Assembly: GCA_963772955.1 (NCBI GenBank)
Contig: CAVYZF010000001.1
Coordinates: forward strand, 1-64,000
Source: Gp6-AA40 sp963772955
GTDB taxonomy: Bacteria > Acidobacteriota > Vicinamibacteria > Vicinamibacterales > UBA2999
Direction: 5' to 3'
Length of the DNA: 64,000 nt
Part shown: one piece after another, positions 1-8,092 of the stretch
Layout of the letters: every line of letters begins with the position of its first letter
How positions within the stretch are numbered: the stretch's first letter is position 1
Program-made: the position numbers and the translations under genes
Notes under the pieces: model-generated
The model's input: only the letters and a program-made list of their open reading frames with translations
Told to the model about the DNA's origin: nothing
Database searches by the model: none

Positions 1-232
1 CACCCAGCCAATCTGCCCTGGGCGCTCCAAGTCGTTCTGGGTCAGCACGTTCTTGGGTTCGATCTCAATTGCTTCTCTCAGCCTTCGTCCCCCGAGGCAG
101 ATTCGAACTCCGGCTAAAGCCTGTGTCCTCAAGTGATTGGCTCCGAGTGTCGGCGGTTCGAATCCCAGACACCTGTTTCGGATTGTCGAGCGCGTCCGCT
201 GAACGAGCAGGTGCGACTCTATAATCTCGACC
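1..232. other. Intergenic left edge, no gene assigned
   Basis: No convincing start or protein family is seen. The first ten bases match the end of the 54-bp repeat found at 3006-3059 and 5865-5918, so a third copy may be cut by the window edge. One minus-strand frame stays open across the whole interval and includes the reading KNVLTQNDLERPGQ, but it has no recognisable start. Two TTCGAAT-like tRNA T-loop strings lie here, one on each strand, without pairing stems. Confidence 0.4.
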
Positions 233-2959
233 GTGGCCCTCGGTCCAGGCGCCCGCATCGGCATCTACGAGATCACCACGCTGGTCGGCGAGGGCGGAAT
301 GGGGGCGGTGTATCGGGCTCGCGACACGCAACTCGATCGTGACGTTGCGATCAAGGTCCTGCCTGACAGCTTTTCCAATGACCCGGACCGCGTCGCGAGA
401 TTCACCCGCGAGGCGCAGGTGCTTGCCTCGCTCGATCACCCGAACATCGCAAGAATTTACGGACTCGAACGGTTCGGCACCAATCAGATCATCGTCATGG
501 AGATGGTCGAGGGTGCGACGCTCGAGGCACGGCTCGCGCATGGCCCGCTTGCGATCGACGAAGCGCGACGGGTCGGAATCCAGATTGCCGACGCGCTCGA
601 TGCTGCGCACGAACGTGGGATCGTTCACAGGGACCTGAAGCCATCGAATGTCGTCATCAGGCCAGATGGCAACGTCAGAGTGCTCGACTTCGGGCTCGCA
701 AAGACGCTGTCGGCGACGAGCTCTGGCGCCGCCATCTCGATGTCGCCGACCGTCACGACTGGACCCGCGACTTCCGCGGGGGTCATTCTCGGTACCGCGC
801 CATACATGAGCCCGGAGCAGTCCAGAGGACTCGCAGTCGATCGCCGAACCGATATCTGGGCGCTCGGGTGCGTCCTCTACGAGTGCCTCGCCGGCCGTCG
901 CGCCTTCGAGGGGTCGACGCTTTCTGACACGCTGGCTCAGATCCTGACGACCGACCCGGATTGGTCGAAGCTGCCGGCGACTACTCCAACTGCGATGTCG
1001 GCGCTCATCCGCCGTTGTGTGCGCAAGGATCTGCGCCAACGGATGCACTCTGCTGGTGATGTGCGACTGGCGCTGGAAGACGACGATGGCAACGGCATCC
1101 CCCCCGCAGTGCGGACATCCTCGCGCGTGGCGTGGTTGGTCTTCGCAGGCGCGGCCGTTGTATTTGCCGGCGGCCTTGCGCTGTTCTTATCGACCCCCTC
1201 AGCGTCACGACAGCTCGTACCCCACACAGCGGTTCGAGCCGATGTCGTGTTTCCGGATCAGGCACCGCTCTGGTTCGAGGATGGCAACTCGCTAGCGATG
1301 AGTGGCGACGGCCGCACGATCGCATGGGTCGGGGGAACCGGGAGCGCACGCCGGTTGTGGGTCCGGTCGGTCGATCAAATCGACGCGCGAGCGCTCGCCG
1401 GCACGGAAGAGGCGTCGAGTCCGTTTTTCTCACCGAACGGTGAGTGGCTCGGCTTCTTCACGCCGACAGCGCTGAAGAAGATCAGGATCTCGGGCGGTGC
1501 GCTGCAAACGTTGGCGCCTGTCAACAGTCGCCCTCGTGGCGCCGCCTGGGGCGAGGACGATTCCATCGTGTTTTCCAGCGTCGATGCACCATTGCGACAC
1601 CTTCCCTCCGGCGCCGACGGTTCGGCCACTATCACGCTACCAACTGCGCGGCCCGGTCGCTCGCCGGTCTGGCTTCCCGGACGCCGAGTCGTCCTTTACG
1701 AGATCTCGACCTTCTCTTCGTCGGTGCGCAGCCGAGCAATCGCCGCGTTTGATCTCGCATCGGGCAGCGAGAAGACCGTGATCGAGGACGCCGCGCAACC
1801 GGCGCTTCTTCCTAACGGGAACTTGCTGTTTTTGCGGGGTGACGCACTCTACTGTGTCGGGTTCGACGCCGACACAGTCGCGCCAAGAGGCGAGCCACGC
1901 GTGGTCGTTCCCAGCGTGCAGACCGGCACGAACAGTCTGATAAGCCAATACGCCACCGGGGGTGGACGTTTGCTCTACCTGCCGGGGCAGACCACGAGCG
2001 CAAAGCGTCTCATGGTCGTGGAATGGAGTGGCATCACTGGCGACACGCGTCTCCTGATCAGCGATCCGGGTACGTACCGCGACCTTCGCTTCTCGCCCGA
2101 CGGCCAGCGTCTCGCGTACTCAGCGTGGGTGCCGGTTGACACCAACGCAACCGACTTGTTCGTGCACGACTTGCGCCGGGACGTGAAGATTCGACTGGCA
2201 GGCAACCCGGTCGCCGCCGAGTGGCGACCGGTGTGGACAAGCGATGGCCGGTTCATCGTATTTTCAAACTTCATCCCCAGCCAGCCTTCTAATGGCATCC
2301 ATCGCATTCGCGCTGACGGATCGGGGCAGCCCGAACAGTTGACGACGACGCCGACGAACGCCGGCGTCATGCAGGTGCCTGTCTCGATCTCACCGGATGG
2401 AAAGTACCTCGCGTACCAGGAGCAGGAGAGAAACCGACCAGCCGACATTTGGATCCTTCCGTTGGATCCTGCCGGCGCGCCATTCCGTTTCTTCGCGTCG
2501 CCCGCGAGCGACACGCTTCCCGTGTTTTCACCGGACGGACGATGGATCGCCTATGCCTCGGACGAGTCGGGTACCACCGAGCTCTACATCCGTCCCTTTC
2601 CGAAGGCAGACGCCAAGTGGCAGGTGTCGAGCTCAGGGACTCTCGACGAACACGCGTGGTCGCGCGATGGAAGCAAACTGTTTTTCCGCGCGGGCGATGG
2701 GCAATCGCTGATGGCAGCGACGATTTCAACCGCCGGCAGCTCGCTGGCGATCGGCCGCGCGACCGGCGTCGTCGCGCTGCAGGCCGAGAACTATCCAGAA
2801 CTGGGTTTCTGGGGTGGCCTGGCGCTGTCTCCGGACGACCGCGGTTTCGCGCTGGCGAAGTATGCCAGTGAGGTCGGCGGCACTCGTAACCGCGTCGTCC
2901 TGATGCTCGACTGGATCGATGCCATGCCGCCGACAGCCCCGGGATCACCGCCCCGGTGA
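233..2959 (+). CDS. Membrane Ser/Thr protein kinase with C-terminal PD40 beta-propeller
   Basis: This 908-residue Hanks-type kinase should phosphorylate Ser/Thr on cytoplasmic proteins. The kinase domain spans about residues 10-285: glycine loop GEGGMGAVY (19-27), lysine K41 in VAIKVL, HRDLKPSN from 132, DFG at 152-154 and an APE-like SPEQ near 193. One transmembrane helix lies at about 299-320. The remaining 580 residues are repeats of the TolB/PD40 (WD40-like) type, with phrases such as FSPDGQRLAYS and FSPDGRWIAYAS, and should form an extracytoplasmic propeller, probably a sensor. The start is GTG because kinase homology begins a few codons later. This architecture is common in Acidobacteriota. 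The ligand is unknown. Confidence 0.93.
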   Translation: MALGPGARIGIYEITTLVGEGGMGAVYRARDTQLDRDVAIKVLPDSFSNDPDRVARFTREAQVLASLDHPNIARIYGLERFGTNQIIVMEMVEGATLEARLAHGPLAIDEARRVGIQIADALDAAHERGIVHRDLKPSNVVIRPDGNVRVLDFGLAKTLSATSSGAAISMSPTVTTGPATSAGVILGTAPYMSPEQSRGLAVDRRTDIWALGCVLYECLAGRRAFEGSTLSDTLAQILTTDPDWSKLPATTPTAMSALIRRCVRKDLRQRMHSAGDVRLALEDDDGNGIPPAVRTSSRVAWLVFAGAAVVFAGGLALFLSTPSASRQLVPHTAVRADVVFPDQAPLWFEDGNSLAMSGDGRTIAWVGGTGSARRLWVRSVDQIDARALAGTEEASSPFFSPNGEWLGFFTPTALKKIRISGGALQTLAPVNSRPRGAAWGEDDSIVFSSVDAPLRHLPSGADGSATITLPTARPGRSPVWLPGRRVVLYEISTFSSSVRSRAIAAFDLASGSEKTVIEDAAQPALLPNGNLLFLRGDALYCVGFDADTVAPRGEPRVVVPSVQTGTNSLISQYATGGGRLLYLPGQTTSAKRLMVVEWSGITGDTRLLISDPGTYRDLRFSPDGQRLAYSAWVPVDTNATDLFVHDLRRDVKIRLAGNPVAAEWRPVWTSDGRFIVFSNFIPSQPSNGIHRIRADGSGQPEQLTTTPTNAGVMQVPVSISPDGKYLAYQEQERNRPADIWILPLDPAGAPFRFFASPASDTLPVFSPDGRWIAYASDESGTTELYIRPFPKADAKWQVSSSGTLDEHAWSRDGSKLFFRAGDGQSLMAATISTAGSSLAIGRATGVVALQAENYPELGFWGGLALSPDDRGFALAKYASEVGGTRNRVVLMLDWIDAMPPTAPGSPPR

Positions 2960-3005
2960 CGTGCGCGCTCGAGTGCTCCTCAGCACCGAGCGCCAGTCGC
3001 GCGTT

Positions 3006-3059
3006 CTGTCATGCCGCCCGAACGAGCCAGTTGCGGAAATCGTCCCGAACACCCAGCCA
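3006..3059 (-). repeat. 54-bp repeat encoding a conserved C-terminal tail, copy A
   Basis: This block aligns without gaps to 5865-5918 with 45 of 54 bases identical by my count. Read on the minus strand both copies give a tail WLGVRD-x-x-RNW-x-VRAA followed directly by TGA. Here it reads WLGVRDDFRNWLVRAA. Several differences between the copies are synonymous, which suggests that they derive from a coding sequence. Confidence 0.65.
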
Positions 3060-3164
3060 CAAAATTTGCCCGTTGCTTTCAATGACTTCCAAGCTCGGGG
3101 TGATTCTGTTGTAGAACTCGTGCATTCGGAATGGGTATACGGGCACGCGCCGATCAGCGCACAT
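3009..3164 (-). CDS. Possible 51-residue ORF or gene tail ending in the WLGVRDDFRNWLVRAA motif
   Basis: Minus-strand ORF from ATG at 3164 to TGA at 3009. Readable parts are RRVPVYPFRMHEFYNRI, then ITPSLEVIESNGQ, then the repeated tail. The composition looks protein-like rather than like antisense noise. It follows the winged-helix/TPR gene that ends at 3208, but I see no ribosome binding site. It could be a small gene, or the 3' remnant of a longer gene whose 5' part is lost. Function is unknown. Confidence 0.35.
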   Translation of the reverse strand: MCADRRVPVYPFRMHEFYNRITPSLEVIESNGQILWLGVRDDFRNWLVRAA

Positions 3165-3207
3165 GTGCTCTGGCTCTCGACGGACACAAGCACTGACCCC
3201 TGCGACA

Positions 3208-5130
3208 TCACCTCGCCAAGTTCATCTTCTCCAACAGTGCGGCGAAACCGCGATTCTGACGAAGGCCGTCCCACAACGGATCCACCCCTACGAAAACCAT
3301 TCGGACGTCCCTCTTCGCGTACGCCCGTTCGAGCCAGTCGAGCGTCTCTGAATCGTCGCCGAGCCCGTGATGGACGAGTGCCATGTAATACGACGGCACG
3401 TAAGACTGCCTTGACGCGTTCGTCAGCGTGCGCAGGACGGTGGTCGCCTCCGCTCGCCGGCCCGCGATGGCGTGCGTGTACCCGACCATGGCCATAGGGC
3501 CGTACGCGCCGCCAGAGCGTCGTGATGATTCGAGCTCGGCGAGCGCCTCAGCGATGTTCCGCTCCTGGAGGTGCAGCAGCCCGAGGTACTGCCGAGCGAT
3601 CCAGAAACCGGGAGCCGCCGTGAGCGTTTTTCGCAACTGCCCCCCCGCGTCATCATAGCGTCGCGCGTGGTAGAGAAACTCCGCCCTCAACGTCCCCGCC
3701 AGTGGTGATGTCGGTTCCAAGGCCATCGCGAGCTCGATCTGATGCAACGCATCCTGATAACGACCGGTGTTGGAGAGGAGATGTGCGAAGCCGACGTGAG
3801 CCGAGAAATCATCAGGGTTGATCTGAAGAGCGCGCGTGAAGCGCCTCTCGCTCTCCGCCCAGTTCCAGTCGCCGTAGAAGGCGATCCACCCGAGCGCCGT
3901 GTGCGCCTCGGCGAGATCCGGTTCGATCGCGATTGCCTGCGCCGCCGCCGACCTCGCGCGCGCCATCGCGTCATCCGAAGGACCGTCTGTGGCAACTGGA
4001 AGCCGGCTGTAGATGTCTGACAGACCAGCATGCGCGACCGCGAACCGCGGATCCCTCCTGACTGCCTCCTCGAACATGCGAATAGCGTTGAGCGGCTGCG
4101 CAAGGCTCATGAAGAATCGACCTCTCAAGTACGACTCGTATGCAGCCGGGTCACTGGTGTCGCGCCTGGTCATCCGTTGCGTCGCGCCGGCGTCCAGCTC
4201 CGGCGCGAGTTGTTCGGCCACACGTCGCGCGATGGAATCCTGAATGTCGAAGACGCTTCCGAAGTCCTCGTCGAACTGCCCCGACCATAACTGCCGCTCG
4301 TCCGCCACACGCAGGAGGCGCGCCGTGATCCTGATCCGCTGCTGCGAGCGGTGAATGTGGCCGTCGAGCACGGCCTCTACGCCGAGCTCACGTCCGGCCT
4401 CGACGGGATTCATTGAAGCATTCGCGTACCGGCGCACGCTGCCGAGTGATCGCACACTCACATTGTCAAGAGTTGCCAGTCGCGTAATCAGAACGTCGGC
4501 AATGCCGAACTCCAGCGCCTCGTCGCGGTTTTGGGTTATCAGTGGCTTGAATGGCAGAACGGCAACGCTGGTGACGCGAGCCCCTCCCGTGCTGCGGCGC
4601 GCGAGCGCGAGATAGATGAGCGGCGCGCAGAACGCAAGCAGGAACAACGCGGCAACGGCTCGCCGCGTCAGCCAGTGCCGTACCGGATGCACTCCTGCGC
4701 CGCCACGCGTGGATCCGAACGTCGCGGCTATTTCGGCCGGCGGCGTAGTCGGCTTGTAAGTTGCGTGGACGCCCTCGATCGCGACTGGGTCACCAGGACG
4801 CTCCTCGACAACGCGCGTTTCCGCGACGAACCGGTAGCCTCGGCCGGGGATCGTCGCGATGTACTTGTTTTCCCCCGGCACTTCTCCGAGGGCATGTCGC
4901 AGCTTGCTGATCGCCTGGCCGAGATTGTTCTCCTCGACAGCGGTGTCGGGCCACAGCGCCGCGATCATCTCGTCCTTCGTGACGAGCCCTGCCCGGCGTT
5001 CGATCAGAAACAGGAGCGTGTCGAACACCTTCGGCGTGAGCGGAACCAGTTGGCCTTCCCGAAGCAAGCGGCGCCGACGCGGTTCGACGCGCAAGTGGCT
5101 GAACTCGTACGCCGCCGGACTGCTCTCCAT
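3208..5130 (-). CDS. CadC-like winged-helix transcriptional regulator with TolB-like and TPR domains
   Basis: The protein has 640 residues. The N-terminus (about 8-100) is an OmpR/PhoB-type winged helix (LTPKVFDTLLFLIE, ALWPDTAVEENNLGQAISKLR). A transmembrane helix (AVAALFLLAFCAPLIYLAL) lies at about 160-178. A periplasmic TolB/FlgO-like domain follows (SVAVLPFKP; GIADVLITRLATL; EAVLDGHIHRSQQRIRITARL), then TPR repeats to the C-terminus. This is the membrane-anchored one-component regulator layout typical of Acidobacteriota: DNA binding inside, sensing outside. The divergent gene at 5233 is the obvious target. A tandem 10-bp repeat lies in the shared upstream region. The signal is unknown. 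Confidence 0.88.
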   Translation of the reverse strand: MESSPAAYEFSHLRVEPRRRRLLREGQLVPLTPKVFDTLLFLIERRAGLVTKDEMIAALWPDTAVEENNLGQAISKLRHALGEVPGENKYIATIPGRGYRFVAETRVVEERPGDPVAIEGVHATYKPTTPPAEIAATFGSTRGGAGVHPVRHWLTRRAVAALFLLAFCAPLIYLALARRSTGGARVTSVAVLPFKPLITQNRDEALEFGIADVLITRLATLDNVSVRSLGSVRRYANASMNPVEAGRELGVEAVLDGHIHRSQQRIRITARLLRVADERQLWSGQFDEDFGSVFDIQDSIARRVAEQLAPELDAGATQRMTRRDTSDPAAYESYLRGRFFMSLAQPLNAIRMFEEAVRRDPRFAVAHAGLSDIYSRLPVATDGPSDDAMARARSAAAQAIAIEPDLAEAHTALGWIAFYGDWNWAESERRFTRALQINPDDFSAHVGFAHLLSNTGRYQDALHQIELAMALEPTSPLAGTLRAEFLYHARRYDDAGGQLRKTLTAAPGFWIARQYLGLLHLQERNIAEALAELESSRRSGGAYGPMAMVGYTHAIAGRRAEATTVLRTLTNASRQSYVPSYYMALVHHGLGDDSETLDWLERAYAKRDVRMVFVGVDPLWDGLRQNRGFAALLEKMNLAR

Positions 5131-5140
5131 AGCTGTTCAG

Positions 5141-5181
5141 AAACTTTCAAAAACTTTCAAGCGGATTCTAAAGACTTTCCA
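5141..5181. promoter_or_regulatory. Tandem 10-bp repeat, likely operator of the winged-helix regulator
   Basis: AAACTTTCAA occurs twice without a gap (5141-5150 and 5151-5160). A degenerate third copy, AGACTTTCCA (8 of 10), starts at 5172, near the same helical phase. OmpR/PhoB-type winged helices bind direct repeats about one turn apart. The site lies 10 bp before the regulator start codon and about 50 bp before the divergent gene at 5233. Binding is inferred. Confidence 0.5.
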
Positions 5182-5232
5182 CGATCTCTGCTCGGATGAT
5201 TCCGCGACGGTTCATCAAACAGGAGGTCTATC

Positions 5233-5751
5233 GTGTCAAGAATCCGACGACTCGTGTTCACCGGCCCTCAGCTCGCGTTCGCCACGCTGACCATTATCGT
5301 GCTGGTCCAGAGCGTTGCCACGGCACGCCCGAACGACGGTTCCGGCGGGAAACAGTCGGCCGGAAATCGCCGGACGCTCGAAGGTACATGGCGGGTCGAA
5401 ATCTCGTTGCTGAACTGCCTCACTGGAGCGCCGGTCCAACCACCATTTCCGGCGCTTGCGTCGTTCGCGCCTGGTGGCACGGTGACGACAGCCGATGGCG
5501 GCTTGAGTCCTGCCGTCCGTGGAACCGGACTCGGAACGTGGTGGCGCGTGCGTGGTGGTGGCTTCGCGGCCGTCACCGAAGCATTCCTCTTCAACGGAGG
5601 CGTCAGAACTGGCCTGCAACGTATCGCACAGGAGATCGAAGTGGTCGCCGACGGTGACGAATTCAGCGCGAACGTGACGAGCGAAATTGAAGACCCTAGT
5701 GGCAACGTCGTCGCTACCGGGTGTGCCACGTCGATCGGGCGGAGGCTGTAA
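5233..5751 (+). CDS. Small secreted protein of unknown function
   Basis: This 172-residue protein starts at GTG, with the strong ribosome binding site AGGAGGT at 5221-5227. Residues 1-31 look like a signal peptide (basic RIRR, hydrophobic AFATLTIIVLVQSVA, then ATA). The mature part begins with a glycine/serine-rich stretch, followed by LEGTWRVEISLLNC and alternating beta-type segments (GTGLGTWWRVRGGGFAAVTE; DEFSANVTSEIED). This recalls small beta-barrel secreted proteins, but I assign no family. It is divergent from the winged-helix regulator and probably under its control. A strong hairpin follows the stop codon. Confidence 0.75.
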   Translation: MSRIRRLVFTGPQLAFATLTIIVLVQSVATARPNDGSGGKQSAGNRRTLEGTWRVEISLLNCLTGAPVQPPFPALASFAPGGTVTTADGGLSPAVRGTGLGTWWRVRGGGFAAVTEAFLFNGGVRTGLQRIAQEIEVVADGDEFSANVTSEIEDPSGNVVATGCATSIGRRL

Positions 5752-5769
5752 AGGGCAATAGCGGCCGGT

Positions 5770-5815
5770 TGCACCGATTCCCGAGTCGCCAAGTTCGGCT
5801 CGGAGAATCGGTGCA
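5770..5815. terminator. Strong hairpin downstream of the secreted-protein gene
   Basis: Arms TGCACCGATTC plus CCGAG (5770-5785) pair with CTCGG, a one-base bulge, and GAATCGGTGCA (5799-5815) around a 13-base loop. It begins 18 bases after the stop at 5751. There is no T-tract on the plus side, so it may act as an RNA-stabilising hairpin or an imperfect terminator. Confidence 0.4.
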
Positions 5816-6217
5816 TCCTGCCTATAGTCTTCAGTTCGCGCGCACATGCTCGCGAGACCGTTCGCTGTCATGCTGCCCTCACGAACCAGTTGCGAATTCC
5901 GTCCCTAACACCCAGCCAATTAACTACTTCTCTCGATTCAACTTCCATTTTGCGTGGAGGCCGTCTCCACAATGTCTCCACGCTCGCGCGGCCTCGGACG
6001 CGAGTCCAGCAGCCTGATCGACGACCCAAGCAGCTCAATGAATGGCGTGGGTCTCCGTGGTACAAAACGAACGCCGGATATCCGCTGGCACCTGTCTCTT
6101 TGCCGCGGGCAAGAGCGCGGCCCAACAAGCGCTGCACCCGTCGGCCGTCGGAGTCTTGCTGAACGGCCGCGGGGGAGCGCTGGCCGTTGGGCGGACAAGA
6201 CGAAACGAATACCACGA
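5816..6217. other. Gene-poor interval holding repeat copy B
   Basis: Apart from the 54-bp repeat at 5865-5918, I find no supported gene here. A 115-codon minus-strand frame (stop at 5868) runs through the interval and ends in the repeat tail. Its upstream part (Arg, Gly and Pro rich) looks like noise, although the last 16 codons before the tail (KMEVESREVVNWLG) could be genuine 3' gene remnant. Confidence 0.4.
5865..5918 (-). repeat. 54-bp repeat encoding a conserved C-terminal tail, copy B
   Basis: On the minus strand it reads NWLGVRDGIRNWFVRAA then TGA at 5868. It aligns without gaps to copy A at 3006-3059. The shared peptide, the identical stop position and the synonymous changes suggest 3' ends of two related genes, not an intergenic palindrome. 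Confidence 0.65.
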
Positions 6218-6380
6218 TTACCGATTCAATCGAGGTCCGCGTCCCCGGTGGGCACCCCAGAAGGCTCGGACGATGACTTGGTCATCATCGAACGTGTAGT
6301 AGAGATGACACGTGACTTTGGGAACGTAGATGCGACGGAGGCCAGGGACGCCAGCCTGCGGATATTGACCCGGCGCGGGG
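6218..6380 (-). pseudogene. Truncated ParE/RelE-family toxin (C-terminal half only)
   Basis: The minus-strand frame ending at 6218 reads GVPGLRRIYVPKVTCHLYYT and then FDDDQVIVRAFWGAHRGRGP. This is the typical C-terminal core of ParE/RelE-type toxins (LRRIxxxKxxxHLYYxxD; VRVxxxWGAxRGRGP). Family members are about 95-100 residues long, and the first half is missing: the homology starts straight after the antitoxin-like stop codon at 6381. It is read as the toxin half of a decayed operon with the antitoxin-like ORF at 6381. Confidence 0.6.
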
Positions 6381-6587
6381 TCAACGCGAGCGAAGCTCTC
6401 GGAGAATCTCTTCGGCATCGACGAGTCGGTTGGCGGCCACATCGACGTCCGACTCGCGGAGCGCTTGGTGAAGAGCGGCACGGTCGGTTTCATCGAGCCA
6501 GTCGCCAGGGTCGAGGGGCGTCCGAGAGTACCTGACCGCTGACGGCGAGAACCCATACCGCGAGTGGCTCGACACACTGGACGTCAC
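6381..6587 (-). pseudogene. Antitoxin-like remnant with a replaced N-terminus
   Basis: The C-terminal 42 residues read PGDWLDETDRAALHQALRES and then VDVAANRLVDAEEILRELRS, a short helical antitoxin of the kind paired with ParE/RelE toxins. The only start, ATG at 6587, adds about 25 residues that are merely antisense to the HigB-like toxin gene on the plus strand. Family-like sequence begins near 6521, exactly where the plus-strand toxin homology also begins. Its own start codon and promoter appear lost. Confidence 0.5.
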
Positions 6588-6846
6588 GCCACGTGCCCGG
6601 ATTCAGGCGAGGGTGCTCCGCTTCTCGACTGGGAATCTTGGCGACCACAAGAGTGTGGGCGGCGGGGTCTGGGAAGCGCGGGTCATGTTCGGGCCCGGGT
6701 ACCGGATCTACTTCGGCAAGGACGGTGCGCAACTCGTGCTCCTGTTGCTCGGTGGCGACAAGTCCACCCAGACGACAGACGTGGCCCGGGCGCAGGAATC
6801 ATGGAAGGCCTATCAGGAGGACAAACGCCGTGGCAAGACGATGTGA
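6520..6846 (+). pseudogene. HigB/Gp49-type toxin gene lacking a normal start codon
   Basis: The frame from 6520 reads VREYLTADGENPYREWLDTL through WEARVMFGPGYRIYFGKDG and LVLLLLGGDKSTQTTDVARA. This is a full-length phage-derived Gp49/HigB-like mRNA interferase (about 108 residues). There is no ATG, GTG or TTG between the preceding in-frame stop (6469-6471) and GTG at 6613, which would delete the first 31 residues; only a CTG at 6532 fits the family start. The antitoxin gene overlaps its end by 17 bases. I read it as 5'-truncated at a junction near 6520, so expression is doubtful. Confidence 0.6.
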
Positions 6847-7141
6847 AGATTGGAACATCGGGCTCTCGAAGGACCTTCGCGAGGCGGCATTCGCCCGCGA
6901 GTTCCTGCTCGCGTCCATCGACGAAGGGGTGGACCTGCAGCTTGCGCTCGGGAAGGTAATCCGCGCCATGGGTGTCAAGGAGTTCGCGGCCAAAGTCCAC
7001 ATGGCCAGTCCCAACGTGCTGCGCGCGATCAACCCTCGCCACAATCCAACGCAGGACACGCTCAATCGTCTCCTGAAGCCGTTCAAGCTTCGCCTGAGTC
7101 TGGCGCCGCTGACCGGCAAGCCGCGTCGGACCGCCGCGTGA
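6830..7141 (+). CDS. HigA-like antitoxin, HTH (addiction-module antidote) family
   Basis: The protein has 103 residues. GTG at 6830 is chosen because AGGAGG lies at 6815-6820. Residues 15-100 match the probable addiction-module antidote family: FAREFLLASIDEGVDLQLAL, then VIRAMGVKEFAAKVHMASPN, where AAKVHMASPNVLRAI is the helix-turn-helix. It would bind DNA and neutralise the toxin encoded at 6520-6846, with which it overlaps by 17 bases. Toxin first, antitoxin second is the usual order for this family. Because the toxin gene has lost its start, this may be an orphan antitoxin. Confidence 0.8.
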   Translation: MARRCEDWNIGLSKDLREAAFAREFLLASIDEGVDLQLALGKVIRAMGVKEFAAKVHMASPNVLRAINPRHNPTQDTLNRLLKPFKLRLSLAPLTGKPRRTAA

Positions 7142-7150
7142 CCAACGTGA

Positions 7151-7440
7151 TCAAGGCACCTCCAGTCCCTGCTTGAACCGCAGCTTGATCCGCCGGATGT
7201 TGCGCCAGTCCTCCAGCGGATTTCCTTCGAGTGCGAGAAAGCTGGCTTCATACCCGTCACGCAGGAACCCAATACGCCGCTGCGGGAAGATCGCCCTGGG
7301 CGTGTGTTCGGTCCAGAGCTTGAGGAGCGCCAGCGGGTCGAACACGCCAAGCGAGTACACGTGCTCGGCTTCGAGCACTGAGGAATCGCCGACGTTGTCG
7401 CTGCCGACCGCAAGCGTCACGCTGCTCTCGGTCAGCGCAG
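7151..7440 (-). pseudogene. 3' fragment of an amidohydrolase gene
   Basis: The frame reads VTLAVGSDNVGDSSVLEAEH, LALLKLWTEHTPRAIFPQRR and GYEASFLALEGNPLEDWRNI. This is the C-terminal end of the imidazolonepropionase/prolidase-like amidohydrolase superfamily, including the last metal-binding Asp region (GSD) and the closing beta-sandwich. Full-length members exceed 400 residues, so about three quarters are missing. Homology begins near 7430, next to the YCII gene stop at 7464. GTG at 7420 could start an ORF, but no functional enzyme can result. Confidence 0.7.
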
Positions 7441-7463
7441 GCTCGCGCTCTGCACGGCGCGGC

Positions 7464-7895
7464 TCACGTCGTCCGCTTGGCGAGCTCGGCGAGAAGCTCG
7501 TTCTCCTGGGCGGCGATCTCGGGACCGAAGTCCCTCGACTCCCAGAGCGGACGGATCTCGAGGTCCGAGGGACCCGGCATCGGGTTGGGGCAGCGCTTCG
7601 CCCACTCGATCGCCTCGTCCATCGACCGCACCTGCCAGATCCAGAACCCCGCCACCAACTCCTTGGTCTCAGCGAAGGGGCCGTCGGTCACCGACCGTTT
7701 TGTGCCGTCGAAGTGCACCCGCTTCCCGAACATGCTCGGCTTGAGCCCGTCACCGGCGAGCATAATCCCGGCCTTCACCAGCTCCTCGTTGAACGTCCCC
7801 ATCGCCTCGAACATCTCGGCAGCGCCCTCGACATTGAACGGATTGTCCTCGGCCTCGGATTCCTTCGTCGCCTTCACGATCACCATGACGCGCAT
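7464..7895 (-). CDS. YCII-related (DGPF domain) protein
   Basis: This 143-residue protein of the YciI-like dimeric alpha/beta-barrel family begins MRVMVIVKATKESEAE and carries the diagnostic DGPFAETKEL motif at about residues 70-79, followed by GFWIWQVRSMDEAIEWAKR. GGAGG stands a few bases before the ATG at 7895. Such DGPF proteins are often encoded near ECF sigma factors in Acidobacteriota; none is adjacent here. Its biochemical role is unknown. The gene looks complete. Confidence 0.85.
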   Translation of the reverse strand: MRVMVIVKATKESEAEDNPFNVEGAAEMFEAMGTFNEELVKAGIMLAGDGLKPSMFGKRVHFDGTKRSVTDGPFAETKELVAGFWIWQVRSMDEAIEWAKRCPNPMPGPSDLEIRPLWESRDFGPEIAAQENELLAELAKRTT

Positions 7896-8092
7896 ATCGC
7901 CTCCTTATAGGGTTACGGTTGGGAGCCCGTCAGGGGGCTCTACCAGGACGTCGAACGGGGCGAGCTGATTTCGACAATACGTCGAGAGGGAGCCGCGCGA
8001 GTGGGATGGGCGCGGTCACTGCTTTCGGCGTGGTGCGGGACGATACCATGCACGTTGGTTGTAGAATCGCGCCGCGAAGGAGGCTTCCACCG

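Noticed and set aside
85..175. tRNA-like TTCGAAT T-loop strings on both strands
   Set aside because: Neither has a matching five-base T stem, and no acceptor or anticodon arm can be formed around them.
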